From Pseudomonas gingeri (GTDB lineage: Bacteria; Pseudomonadota; Gammaproteobacteria; Pseudomonadales; Pseudomonadaceae), in contig NZ_JACAQA010000041.1 of NCBI RefSeq assembly GCF_013385425.1, forward strand, positions 95,736 to 159,735: a stretch of DNA of 64,000 nt. Direction: 5' to 3'. Made by a program: the position numbers and the translations under genes. Positions 44,882 through 53,142 of this stretch are shown here, piece by piece. The notes below the pieces were generated by a model that saw only the letters and a list, made by a program, of their open reading frames with translations, was not told the origin of the DNA and ran no database searches. The first letter of the stretch is position 1, and each line of letters starts with the position of its first letter.

Positions 44882-46960
44882 ATGACAGGAATGCGCAAGG
44901 ACAGGTCCCGTTATCCGTACGCTCTGGGGCTGCTGGCCCTGGGAGTGATGGGGGCCGCCACCACGGCACAGGCAGTGGAAGCCTCCCGGCTGTTCAACAA
45001 CCCGCCGACCCTGGAACAGCAGGCACCGACGGCCAAGGTGGTGGAGGGCACGTTGATGCTCAAGTCCACTCCCACGCCCTTGGCACCCCAACCCCATGTC
45101 GGGCGTGAGCGGCAGTTGGACCTGATCATCAAGTACACCAAGAACGAGATATTCGATCCGGCCACGGGAGCGCAAGTGCCGGTGATGTTGCGTAGCTACG
45201 TCGGCACCGGTGTCGACCCCAAGGCACCCTTTATCGCCCCCACCATCGACGTGACGCCGGGCGACACCGTCCGCATCAGCCTCAACAACCAGTTACCGCC
45301 TGACCCCAGCTGCACCGCCCACGACAGCAGGCCGGACGTGCCGCACTGCTTCAACGGCACCAACCTGCATTCCCACGGGTTGTGGGTCAGCCCCACCGGT
45401 AACAGCGACAACGTGCTGCTGTCGATCAACCCCGGGGTCAGCTTCCAGTACGAATACAACATCCCGGCCGACCACCCGGCGGGCACCTTCTGGTATCACC
45501 CGCATCGCCATGGTTCCACCGCGATCCAGGTCGCCAGCGGCATGGCCGGTGCGCTGATCATCCACGGCGATCGCAAGCCGACGGCCGACACCAACGGCGA
45601 TATCGACACCCTGCTCAAAGGCGCTGATGGCAAGTCTTTCAAGGAACGCTTGCTGGTGTTCCAGCAAATCCCCTATGCATGCCGGGACACGGCCGACAAA
45701 TTCCGCTACAAGCCGGTGAGGGACAAGGACGGCAATATCGTCAAGGACAAGGATGGCAAGGACAAGATGACCCTGGACTGGACCTGCAAACCGGGCGAGG
45801 TGGGGGTTGTCGAGTCGTTCGACCAGTTGCAGCCTTCCAGTTGGTCCGACTCGGGGCGCTACACCAGCGTCAACGGCCTGGTGCAGCCGATCTTCGACGA
45901 TGCACGGCCCGGTGAGGTTGAACGCTGGCGCCTGGTCCACGCGGGGATTCGCGACACCATCCGGCCGCTGTTCCGCAAACTCAAGGACAGCGCCAAGCCG
46001 GCCAGTGACAAGGGCATCGCGGCCCTGGCGTCGGCCAACTTCATCGAGGAGCAATGCACCGGCCAGCCGGTCGAATACCAGGTGATCGCCTCCGACGGCC
46101 TGACCATGGAACAGGCCCAGAGCCGCCAGGTCATCACCCTGCAGCCGGGGTATCGCAACGATCTGCTGATCGTCTTTCCCGAGCCTGGGCGTTACTGCGT
46201 GACGGATGAACCTTCCACGGCTTCAGGCGGGGTCAGCCAGCAGGCCAACGGTCGTCAATTGCTCGGCTTTGTCGATGTGGGCCCTGGGGAGAAAGTGGCG
46301 AACACCAAGGCCCGCTTGACTGAGGAACTGCTGGCGGCGGCGGAACGCAACATGCCGGCGGACATCAAGGCCACGGTGGTGGCGGATCTGAAAAAAGACC
46401 TGCGCTTTGACAAGTTCATTCCGCACCCGAGCATTGTCGACAGCGAAATCAAGGGTGAACAGAAACTGGTGTTCCTGATCGATACCAAGGACCCGAACCA
46501 CACCAAGTTCGCCGTGGGCACTACGGCGGAAAATGCCGTGCCTTACCAGCCGGGGGTGGTCGATCGTCATCTGAAGCTGGGTGATGCGCAAACCTGGATC
46601 CTGCAATCGGCGTTTGCCAGTCATCCGTTCCATATTCATGTGAACCCGTTCCAGATCGAGAAAATCATCGGCCCGGATGGCGTGGATCTCAGTGAGCCGG
46701 GTGCGGTGGACAAGACGGACAAGAACGACTCGCAATATGCCGGTATGAAAGGGGTGTGGAAAGACACGCTGTTCGTCAAAGGCAAGACCGATGGCAGCGG
46801 GATGTACACCCTGTATGTGCGGACTCGATACCAGCGCTATATCGGTGAGTTCGTGCTGCACTGCCACATTCTTGATCATGAGGATCAGGGGATGATGCAG
46901 AACGTGAGCATCGAGCTGCCGGATGGGGTGGGGGGGACAACGATGGGGGCGCATCACTGA
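44882..46960 (+). CDS. exported multicopper oxidase
   Basis: 692 residues with a Sec-type signal peptide ending near TAQA. All four copper-binding signatures are seen: LHSHGLW, WYHPHRHG, SHPFHIHVN and HCHILDHEDQGMM (H-C-H-x3-H-x4-M, type 1 copper with a Met ligand). AGGAG stands before the ATG at 44882. It should oxidise phenols, metal ions or amines with O2 in the periplasm. A charged, repeat-like insert (DKDGNIVKDKDGKDK) around residue 285 is unusual. There is no twin-arginine motif, unlike CopA or CueO. Confidence 0.87.
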   Translation: MTGMRKDRSRYPYALGLLALGVMGAATTAQAVEASRLFNNPPTLEQQAPTAKVVEGTLMLKSTPTPLAPQPHVGRERQLDLIIKYTKNEIFDPATGAQVPVMLRSYVGTGVDPKAPFIAPTIDVTPGDTVRISLNNQLPPDPSCTAHDSRPDVPHCFNGTNLHSHGLWVSPTGNSDNVLLSINPGVSFQYEYNIPADHPAGTFWYHPHRHGSTAIQVASGMAGALIIHGDRKPTADTNGDIDTLLKGADGKSFKERLLVFQQIPYACRDTADKFRYKPVRDKDGNIVKDKDGKDKMTLDWTCKPGEVGVVESFDQLQPSSWSDSGRYTSVNGLVQPIFDDARPGEVERWRLVHAGIRDTIRPLFRKLKDSAKPASDKGIAALASANFIEEQCTGQPVEYQVIASDGLTMEQAQSRQVITLQPGYRNDLLIVFPEPGRYCVTDEPSTASGGVSQQANGRQLLGFVDVGPGEKVANTKARLTEELLAAAERNMPADIKATVVADLKKDLRFDKFIPHPSIVDSEIKGEQKLVFLIDTKDPNHTKFAVGTTAENAVPYQPGVVDRHLKLGDAQTWILQSAFASHPFHIHVNPFQIEKIIGPDGVDLSEPGAVDKTDKNDSQYAGMKGVWKDTLFVKGKTDGSGMYTLYVRTRYQRYIGEFVLHCHILDHEDQGMMQNVSIELPDGVGGTTMGAHH

Positions 46961-47171
46961 GGCGAAAGAGGTCGGCCTTTTCTGATGGCTAAGGTATGAA
47001 ATCGGCCCTGCTTACGGTTGTGTGAGGAGGGCCGTGTCATTTGGGGCTTGGAAATATGTGAAATTATGCTGGAAAACATAATTATGGTTTTTCACATAAT
47101 TTGGCATAACCGGACCTCCGGAATGCGGATGGTGTCTTGGTTTCAGGATCAGTTGAATGACCCAGGCAGCC
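46961..47171. other. AT-rich gap with overlapping inverted repeats
   Basis: TATGTGAAA (47055-47063) and TTTCACATA (47090-47098) are inverted copies. A second pair, AATTATG/CATAATT (47062-47068 and 47077-47083), is nested inside. It lies beyond the 3' end of the AbiE-like operon and looks like an operator or attenuator. I see no gene in this stretch. Confidence 0.45.
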
Positions 47172-48041
47172 TCATTTTCTCAAGTCCAGTTCACGTAGAA
47201 GTGCATCCACCTGCCCGAATGCATCCTGTTGCCATTGATCCGCTGTTCGCTCACCCAGGATCTGCGTGTCCTCGACAAACCGGCGCACGGAGGTGGGCCC
47301 ATAGCCTTCGACCACATCAAATTTATCGGCGATGTATCGGAACCCCTGCTCACCACTGTCCCGTTCCAGCACCGGACGGCATTCGCGAGCGAGTGCTTCA
47401 ATGCCGTCAGGGTAGTTTCGAACGCAATAGTAGATGTCGTAGGCATCTTTCTGTTTGTGTCGGCCGACCAGCGCATAGCCCTTCATCGCCAGCAAGGCGG
47501 GAATGGAGCACACCGCGATTTCTACGCGGTTTTTACCGCCCGTTGGCATGGGGCCTTCAATAGCCACCATTTGGTAGAAACGCATTGCCAGGTCAGCACC
47601 ATCGGCACGCTGTACCGCGAAGTCACTCAGGATCGGCGGCACGTTGCGAATGATCTCGGCATCGCGGGGCATTAGAAAGTCTACGATCACGTCGATGGGA
47701 GCATCGCCCTCCTGCACGGTGATCTGGCGGCTCAGTTGAAAGCGTCTCAGCTCGCCACGTTGCTGATAGCCATGTCCCATCAGAGTACCGATCAATGTCG
47801 CGTACTCCCCATCACCCAGCGCCTCGGCATCCAGGCTCAGATCAATATCCAGTGTTCCCACATGCTGCATATCCTCATTGGCGAGCAGCAGCCAAGGGAC
47901 GGCGCCGCCGATGACCGCGAACTTGCCGCGGAAGCTGCCAAGGATCTGGCCGATCTCCACCAGCACGGTCTTGACTGCGTTGGTGGTCCGATCATCGTAG
48001 TCGGCCGCAGATTGCGGCTCTTTTGGTATCACTGGCTCCAT
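47172..48041 (-). CDS. AbiEii-like nucleotidyltransferase (candidate toxin)
   Basis: 289 residues. The nucleotidyltransferase signature is VIGGAVPWLLL then GTLDIDLSLD with the D-x-D metal pair. Later come IDVIVDFL (third acid) and KGYALVGRHKQKDAYDIYYCV, the K...RxKDxYD pattern of AbiEii and related minimal nucleotidyltransferases. AbiEii toxins block growth by transferring nucleotides, and bacteriophage abortive infection is the known role of the AbiE type. The ATG at 48041 was chosen as the domain begins there. It overlaps the upstream wHTH gene by 13 bp, so the two are coupled. Confidence 0.75.
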   Translation of the reverse strand: MEPVIPKEPQSAADYDDRTTNAVKTVLVEIGQILGSFRGKFAVIGGAVPWLLLANEDMQHVGTLDIDLSLDAEALGDGEYATLIGTLMGHGYQQRGELRRFQLSRQITVQEGDAPIDVIVDFLMPRDAEIIRNVPPILSDFAVQRADGADLAMRFYQMVAIEGPMPTGGKNRVEIAVCSIPALLAMKGYALVGRHKQKDAYDIYYCVRNYPDGIEALARECRPVLERDSGEQGFRYIADKFDVVEGYGPTSVRRFVEDTQILGERTADQWQQDAFGQVDALLRELDLRK

Positions 48042-49084
48042 CTGAATTTTTCCTGTCGTAGGTAATGGGCGGCTTCTTGTCCGCGCTCCCCTGCGATGGA
48101 AAGATCCAGATAGGTTTGGATGGGGTCGGTGCACAGGACACCGGGGGAGGGCTCAACCGTATCGAAGAGTAGGGCTTTATCCTTCGGCAAGGTAATGACG
48201 ATATTGTCTCCTTTGGTAACTGGAGTTAGCTGTAGCGCCTCTTTCAGCACCTCCAGCCCTTGGTGATCGGCGTAAAAATGCAATGTGCCAACCCGGGCGT
48301 AAGGGGCGATCCAGTTCGAGGCGGAGAACGAAGAAAAACAGCCATGGCCCTTTAAATCCTGATTGAACGCGCGGCGTGCTGTGTCCTCTAGAAGGGAGCC
48401 ATGCAAGGGGCTATAAAAGCGCTTTCGCTCGCCAAGTGGGGCTTCGTAGCCTGAGCTCCAGGCGTCCAGCAACTCGTCGGGGGCAGATAGATACAGGCCA
48501 GCGCTCGTGGTCCGTGCCCATTCCCGATCCAGCAGGGCGGTTCGTACATTGCTGACGTGTCCCAAGCTCACGCCGGTAGCTTCGACCAGCTCAGTGACTC
48601 GCCATGCTTTCTCTGGTTCACGCAGCATGGCGCGCAGCAGTCGTGCCGATTTAGGCTTGAACAAGGATTTGAGCGCTCGGTGCTCGGTGGTTGGCTTGTC
48701 GGTGACCTGGCGTTCGATAAAGACCCCATCGAACGCTATCCAGGCATTACCTTGCAGGTCGAGGAATCCCACCTGTTTATCGCGGCACATTGCTCTGGCC
48801 GCAGGTGACAGGTAGGGGGCTACAAGTACCGGGATGGAGTTTTTTTTGTAGGCGACATGTTCATGCAATTGCAGAAGGGCGTTGCGTACGTGTCGCGGCT
48901 GTCCGTTGGGCAGCACCTCGCAGACCAACGTATGTGCCGTTTTCGCCGTTTTGATGTGAGCGAGCAGATCGGCAGCGTCGGTCGCCTCGGCAACGTTCTG
49001 CTCCAGGCTTTCGATCTCGATGATCGATACCTGGCTCAGAAGCTGGTGCAAGGCTTCGCGGGCTTGAATGATCATCTCTTTCAT
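48029..49084 (-). CDS. AbiEi-like winged-helix protein (candidate antitoxin and repressor)
   Basis: 351 residues. Residues ~60-130 (EVLPNGQPRHVRNALLQLHEHV...PVLVAPYLSPAARAMCRDKQVGFLDLQGNAWI) look like a nuclease-fold-type domain seen in other long regulators; that assignment is tentative. Residues ~145-205 form a winged helix (SARLLRAMLREPEKAWRVTELVEATGVSLGHVSNVRTALLDREW). The C-terminal ~140 residues resemble the AbiEi effector part. Classical AbiEi antitoxins start with the wHTH; here it is internal. Palindromes in front of the gene suggest autoregulation. Confidence 0.72.
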   Translation of the reverse strand: MKEMIIQAREALHQLLSQVSIIEIESLEQNVAEATDAADLLAHIKTAKTAHTLVCEVLPNGQPRHVRNALLQLHEHVAYKKNSIPVLVAPYLSPAARAMCRDKQVGFLDLQGNAWIAFDGVFIERQVTDKPTTEHRALKSLFKPKSARLLRAMLREPEKAWRVTELVEATGVSLGHVSNVRTALLDREWARTTSAGLYLSAPDELLDAWSSGYEAPLGERKRFYSPLHGSLLEDTARRAFNQDLKGHGCFSSFSASNWIAPYARVGTLHFYADHQGLEVLKEALQLTPVTKGDNIVITLPKDKALLFDTVEPSPGVLCTDPIQTYLDLSIAGERGQEAAHYLRQEKFRWSQ

Positions 49085-49096
49085 AGAAAACCCATA

Positions 49097-49114
49097 TTTC
49101 AGCGTTTGCTGAAA
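49097..49114. promoter_or_regulatory. operator candidate 1 of the AbiE-like operon
   Basis: TTTCAGCGTTTGCTGAAA: 7-bp arms around GTTT, 13 bp before the start of the wHTH gene. It is nearly identical to the site at 49161-49178. Between the two lies a third inverted pair, GTGAAAT/ATTTCAC, at about 49128-49149. Confidence 0.65.
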
Positions 49115-49160
49115 TTAGTTAGTTTAGTGAAATAAGTCAAAATTTCACCAATTCTGCCTA

Positions 49161-49178
49161 TTTCAACGTTTGCTGAAA
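49161..49178. promoter_or_regulatory. operator candidate 2 of the AbiE-like operon
   Basis: TTTCAACGTTTGCTGAAA differs from the first copy by one base and keeps the same layout. The centres are 64 bp apart, about six helical turns, so cooperative looping or tandem binding by a dimer is possible. Confidence 0.65.
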
Positions 49179-49281
49179 TGGCGCGGTTTTCATGGGGCAC
49201 GCTGGGCATGCAGCGTTGCCAGCTACCCATACACATTCGGCTGCGGTAAGCGGGTATGACAATGAACTGCGTTGGCGTGAG

Positions 49282-49413
49282 CTCGAAACGGCGGAACTCA
49301 ATGGCGACGAGATCAGCCTGCATACCAATCCCGTCGAGCGGGCATTGTTCTGGGGCTCGTTCAAGCATGAAGTGCAATCTATATCAGCAGTCACAGCTTT
49401 TGATGGCTGCTGA
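49282..49413 (+). pseudogene. DUF6124 gene fragment
   Basis: The frame reads AELNGDEISLHTNPVERALFWGSF, which matches AELNGDEISLHTNPVERSLFWGMF of the intact DUF6124 gene at 63606-63968, then diverges. The first ~80 residues of the family are missing and the last ~20 differ. Third-codon positions differ in many places, so it is an old paralogue, not a recent copy. Confidence 0.65.
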
Positions 49414-49438
49414 GTTTCCCAATACAGGAGTCTCCGTG

Positions 49439-49639
49439 ATGGTAGTCGCCGAGAAAGCCAGTCAGTCCCTGTCCACTTGGATAGACGAAGAAGAGCTCCG
49501 TCGGATGACCTACGAAGCTTTGGCCGATGTTGATGCCGGTCGTTTTATTGAGCACCAGACGGTCCAGACCTGGGTCAGCGGTCTCAGTATCGATATCCGC
49601 AACTGCGGGCCTTACAATGGCGTACTCCCTTCAAGGTGA
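49439..49639 (+). CDS. small antitoxin-like protein (CopG/RHH-type), probably truncated
   Basis: 66 residues starting at an ATG with AGGAG upstream. LSTWIDEEELRRMTYEALADVDAGRFIEHQTVQTWVSGLS follows the pattern of small Pseudomonas antitoxins paired with ParE/RelE toxins. Those proteins usually end soon after with a short PLPVPR-type tail; here the tail is DIRNCGPYNGVLPSR, out of family. No toxin gene follows. It is likely an orphan or broken antitoxin. Confidence 0.55.
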   Translation: MVVAEKASQSLSTWIDEEELRRMTYEALADVDAGRFIEHQTVQTWVSGLSIDIRNCGPYNGVLPSR

Positions 49640-49716
49640 TCTGTGAAACCTGGACTCAAAATCCAGACCGTTTCACAATTAATCCTCACCCTCTCATTGC
49701 GGGACCGAACACCTAG
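49606..49716 (+). pseudogene. transposase-tail-like fragment
   Basis: In the frame shifted from the antitoxin, 36 codons read RALQWRTPFKVICETWTQNP and on to NPHPLIAGPNT before a stop. The form (R-x-P-F plus W, ending in GPNT) recalls the C terminus of IS481-type integrases, which I state from memory. It has no start codon. If right, an insertion cut the antitoxin gene. Confidence 0.4.
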
Positions 49717-49923
49717 GTGCTTTCCGTGCTGGGGGTGTAGCATTCGGGGGAGGTGACGTGAGAAATAGGATCTGCGCTTAGGCAAGCATCGCCGCCAGAA
49801 ATAAATCTCTTCTCTTTGACTGGTCTTGTTGGATTTTATTGTTGCTCGAGTTTAGCGGAAATGCTCGACTCGTTTGAGTTTTGGTGTGGGCGAGGTAGCT
49901 TGGTTGAGTTGAGAGTAAGTTTG
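49717..49923. other. gap without a gene
   Basis: About 200 bp, AT-rich towards the right. I see neither a gene nor a clear regulatory signal. Confidence 0.5.
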
Positions 49924-50457
49924 CTATTGTTTTTGTGTGTTTTTTGTAAATAGGTTGTTCCACTCCTGGATCAGGAATATGTCGTGATAATTTCTCTCGC
50001 ATAAAGATTGAAGCGTGTTGAGCTTTTCTTGGTCTTTTTCAGACAGGTTTGTGATTTCAACAGTAGGGCATTTGTCTCTTTTTTCTAGCGCGGGGGTTAG
50101 AAGTTTGTTTGAGTTCAGCATTCTAAATGCTGGGGCGCTCAATTGGTCACCGGCCTTTGAGGTGAAGTGAATCGGGGCACTGACGTCAATGATTTCGACA
50201 GCCCACTTCCTAATATCATCATCGCCGCCCGTGCGGGGTTCTTGTAGGATTTTTAGAGCCATTTGGACGTAATCCTTACGTATTCCGGTTTCTGAAATAG
50301 AACGCTGTGCACTCCAGCCAGCAACTGCAATTATTAAGGGTATTACTATTAGGGCAAAGGTTTGTGCTAGCTTATAACCCTTGTCAAGTGCTGATTCGGA
50401 AAGCGCTTTTTTTAATGGGTTTTTATAATTTCTTTTTAGGGGGGCGTGGTTTCGCAA
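49924..50457 (-). CDS. AT-rich hypothetical membrane-anchored protein
   Basis: 177 residues. One membrane helix (LAQTFALIVIPLIIAVAGWSAQ, residues ~30-50) follows a basic N terminus; the rest (~125 residues) should lie outside the membrane core. I recognise no family. The base composition is far more AT-rich than its neighbours and the codon use is atypical for the genome, so it was probably acquired. It stands beside the AbiE-like and NERD genes. Confidence 0.6.
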   Translation of the reverse strand: MRNHAPLKRNYKNPLKKALSESALDKGYKLAQTFALIVIPLIIAVAGWSAQRSISETGIRKDYVQMALKILQEPRTGGDDDIRKWAVEIIDVSAPIHFTSKAGDQLSAPAFRMLNSNKLLTPALEKRDKCPTVEITNLSEKDQEKLNTLQSLCERNYHDIFLIQEWNNLFTKNTQKQ

Positions 50458-50566
50458 CGGTATGTTCCTTTTTGTAGGATGCTAATATTTTCTGCCTTTG
50501 CCGAATCCATCGATCTCAGCGATAGTCCACTCCACCCAACTCTATCAGCTCATGTCCGAAAGCTAA

Positions 50567-51346
50567 CTATAGGCCTTGCCTCACTCTGCACTTGGGAAAT
50601 TTCGAACAGCCCCAGAATTGCTGTCCTGCCTTCGTGCCAGAATTCACGGTGCGGATCACCAGCTTGTTGCCGCATTTCGGGCATTGCCGCTCGGCGTTTG
50701 GGTCGCTACGGCGTTTCAGGTTTTGTACATGTTCGCGGTGGGTCGCGAGGGATGGAGCGCGCCGGCTGGTTTGCAGGGCCAGCATGAGGGCGTCGACTTC
50801 GGCCTCACTGAATACCCTCTGCTGGAATGATTTGATGTAGCGGATAAAGCCAATGCCCTGGGTGACGTTGGTCGGCATCTGAGTCTTGAAGGTGCTGCCG
50901 CCGATGAAGGTGATGACCGAGTGCAGGTGCGCGGCGCTAACGCCAAGGGTGGCTTCCAGGGCTTTGAGGTGTTTGTAGTTCTGTCGCAGTGGGTTCTGGA
51001 ACTTGAATGTACGTTTGTAGAGCTTTTGCGTCCATTGTGGCTGCTGCTCGCTGCCAAAGATCCAGCCGCGCATGTTCTTCGTTTCCAGCACGAAGATACC
51101 GTAAGGCGAGAGGAAGACGTGGTCGATCTGCGTGGTGCCGTCAGGTGTGCTCAAGGTGACGTTGTGCAGACGGCGGTAGGTCTGCTTATCCAGTTGCCAA
51201 TGGGCGAACAGACGCACCAGGAGTTCGCCGATCTGACCCTTGACCCAAGGCAACTTGAACAAGCCGATCAGCAGAATCAGCGGGATCAGCCAGCCAAACG
51301 TGCTCCAGAGCTGCGCAATGATGGGGGTGAAGTTCATAGCCATCAC
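50567..51346 (-). CDS. NERD-domain nuclease-like protein with topoisomerase zinc ribbon
   Basis: 259 residues. An N-terminal membrane segment (TFGWLIPLILLIGLFKLPW) is followed by a NERD domain (KGQIGELLVRLF, then LSTPDGTTQIDHVFLSPYGIFVLETKNMRGW with the D...E-x-K nuclease motif). A C-terminal four-Cys zinc ribbon of the topoisomerase I type reads CPKCGNKLVI...FWGCSKFPKCR. So it is a membrane-tethered restriction-endonuclease-fold protein that may bind single-stranded DNA. Starts at 51346 and 51340 are possible. It overlaps the lipoprotein gene by four bases. Confidence 0.83.
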   Translation of the reverse strand: MMAMNFTPIIAQLWSTFGWLIPLILLIGLFKLPWVKGQIGELLVRLFAHWQLDKQTYRRLHNVTLSTPDGTTQIDHVFLSPYGIFVLETKNMRGWIFGSEQQPQWTQKLYKRTFKFQNPLRQNYKHLKALEATLGVSAAHLHSVITFIGGSTFKTQMPTNVTQGIGFIRYIKSFQQRVFSEAEVDALMLALQTSRRAPSLATHREHVQNLKRRSDPNAERQCPKCGNKLVIRTVNSGTKAGQQFWGCSKFPKCRVRQGL

Positions 51347-51912
51347 TCTGTTTGAGCCATCGAGGCGGGCGGGAAGATCACTTCCTTGGTGTCGATATTT
51401 TTGATGCTCGACTGCACCTTGATCTCCAGCTCCTCGCGACCGGGCGGACCTTTGATATTTTCGTCAGTTCGGAATGTTACGACGTAGCGCTGCCCAGGCA
51501 GGAACTCAACGTCAGCCGCGGCAAAGTTGCACATTGCCCCGCCAGTACCCAAGGCATTCATCGAGAGCCAACACCAGCGCAGGGAGTGTTTACCGGGCTT
51601 TAGCTTCAGGGCCTGTTCGCCTGAGACATCCAGTATGGATCGGCGCCCGGCACCCTTGATCCGTTGGCCATCCACGTCGGTTGCGAGCAACAGCCGATGA
51701 TAGGGAACGCCCAAGGCTCGATATCGAATCGTATCGAAGTACACGAGCGCGGCATCGCTGGCGTTGTCGGACAGGTCGTAGGGCTTGAGCTGTTCGGGAG
51801 CCCAGTCGCCTTGATAATTTTTGTAGTGGTAGTCCGAACAGCCGCCAAGCAGTGCGACTGTGAGAAGCATTGCCGCCCATTTAAGTGGCGTCATTGCGTA
51901 GATTTTGAACAT
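51343..51912 (-). CDS. putative lipoprotein in an operon with the NERD gene
   Basis: 189 residues. MTPLKWAAMLLTVALLGGCS is a lipoprotein signal peptide with the lipobox L-G-G-C, so the mature protein is anchored by a diacylglycerol. The mature domain includes LLLATDVDGQRI and a C-terminal beta-rich part (YVVTFRTDEN). The ATG at 51912 has AGGA six bases upstream; 51894 is also possible. It overlaps the NERD gene by four bases. Function unknown. Confidence 0.78.
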   Translation of the reverse strand: MFKIYAMTPLKWAAMLLTVALLGGCSDYHYKNYQGDWAPEQLKPYDLSDNASDAALVYFDTIRYRALGVPYHRLLLATDVDGQRIKGAGRRSILDVSGEQALKLKPGKHSLRWCWLSMNALGTGGAMCNFAAADVEFLPGQRYVVTFRTDENIKGPPGREELEIKVQSSIKNIDTKEVIFPPASMAQTE

Positions 51913-52326
51913 CGGTCGTCCTTGAGATCGAGTACTGATTCCTTCAGCGCTGAGCGGTTGTAGCGCCGCTGGTAGCGGTTTTGGCGTTGGGCGCGCAGGT
52001 GCTACAGGTAGCGAATCCAACGACCAAAGAAGCCTGAGCCATCATATTGGCATTATCGACGTTTAGAAAGTCGGAATTAACCAAGTGCTTTCAGTGGGGC
52101 TCGCGCAAAGGGTAACGCCGTGGCTTGTCCCCGCCACGGTTGATAACCCGAGGTACCTAGTGGTGCGTCATTGCGCCAAAAAAATCTAAACCCATCTTGT
52201 TGTTTCTACGATGTTTAAACGTTTATTGCCGGAGCCATCCTGCCGCCGGCTTGGGCCTGGCCGCCAGCGAACTAAACTGGATGTACCTCTGAAGCAGATG
52301 TCTCCAGAGAGGTCAGGAGGTGTCAG
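51913..52326. other. 414-bp gap with a hairpin
   Basis: I see no gene. A perfect stem, CCGTGGC and GCCACGG (52118-52139), lies near the middle without a T-run. The right part should hold the promoter of the next gene; GGTCAGGAGGTGTCAG at the end supplies its ribosome-binding site. Confidence 0.55.
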
Positions 52327-52725
52327 ATGGCCATTTATGATACTTATCGGGAAATTGAAGAAGCCCTCGGTGTGGTACCGGAGTGGATCAAGCAGATGCC
52401 GGAAGGCGGAGCGAACGGATTCTGGGGCGTGGCCCGGGACTTTTGGCTGGCAGATACCAAAATCCCGAATAAGTACAAGGAGTTGATTGGTCTGGCGGTG
52501 TCCGGGGCGACCCGTTGCAAGTACTGCACCCTGTTTCATACCGAAGCCGCGCGCTTGTTTGGCGCGAGCGACGAGGAAATTGCCGAAGCCAGCTTGATGG
52601 GCGCGGTGACCATGATGGGCAGCACTTTTATTAACGCCCAGCAGATCGACTACGAGCAGTTCCGCCAGGAAACACTGAGTATCGTCCGCTATGTCAAAGA
52701 TCACTCGCAACCCAAGGCCGCTTGA
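52327..52725 (+). CDS. carboxymuconolactone decarboxylase-family (AhpD-like) protein
   Basis: 132 residues, all-helical CMD fold. The redox motif is C-x-x-C followed by His: TRCKYCTLFHTEAARLFGASDEEI, as in AhpD-like peroxidatic proteins, so a thiol-based reductase or peroxidase role is more likely than decarboxylation. AGGAGG precedes the ATG by six bases. It overlaps the next gene by 35 bp. Confidence 0.88.
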   Translation: MAIYDTYREIEEALGVVPEWIKQMPEGGANGFWGVARDFWLADTKIPNKYKELIGLAVSGATRCKYCTLFHTEAARLFGASDEEIAEASLMGAVTMMGSTFINAQQIDYEQFRQETLSIVRYVKDHSQPKAA

Positions 52726-53047
52726 GCCGTTGCGGGAACCAGCCCTTCGCCAACTGACGAAGGATCACTTGATTGCAATCACCGGCGATGGTCCGAGGAC
52801 CACCGCCCGGTGGCAAGCGGCGGTGCTGCGCGCCATCAGTGAACTGATGCGATACAGCGATACCGCCCGCGAAGATAACCAGGACCTGCGCATTCCATTC
52901 GCCAAAGTACTCCATGACCTCTATGCGGGACGCAAGTCCGACGCCGAGTTGACGGAAATGGTGTTGCTGATGCTGGAAGTGGAAAGCGCGCCCTTGCTCG
53001 GCAACGGCCCCGAGGCGGGAACGGCATCTGGGAACAGTGATCGCTGA
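52691..53047 (+). CDS. hypothetical protein overlapping the CMD gene
   Basis: 118 residues, no recognised family, no membrane segment. It starts within the last 35 bp of the CMD gene in another frame. The chain looks helical (TARWQAAVLRAISELMRYSD, DAELTEMVLLMLEVESAPLL), which favours a real protein over a chance frame. Later in-frame starts exist but would remove part of the first helix. Confidence 0.5.
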   Translation: MSKITRNPRPLEPLREPALRQLTKDHLIAITGDGPRTTARWQAAVLRAISELMRYSDTAREDNQDLRIPFAKVLHDLYAGRKSDAELTEMVLLMLEVESAPLLGNGPEAGTASGNSDR

Positions 53048-53142
53048 GAAGTGGACCGGGCCAAAGGAGAGTCTGAAGAGGAGCGATGGGACACCCTCCA
53101 GCCCTTCTGCCCGTCACAAAAGTGTGTAGCGCTCCTCAAAAA

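Noticed and set aside
44882..46960. CopA/CueO-type copper-resistance oxidase
   Set aside because: It lacks the twin-arginine signal and the Met-rich segments, and no copper-regulation genes are near.
47172..51912. Prophage or integrative element
   Set aside because: There is no integrase, tRNA attachment site or structural phage gene; only scattered fragments and AT-rich genes are seen.
52327..52725. True 4-carboxymuconolactone decarboxylase of the protocatechuate pathway
   Set aside because: The C-x-x-C redox motif and lack of pca genes favour an AhpD-like thiol protein.
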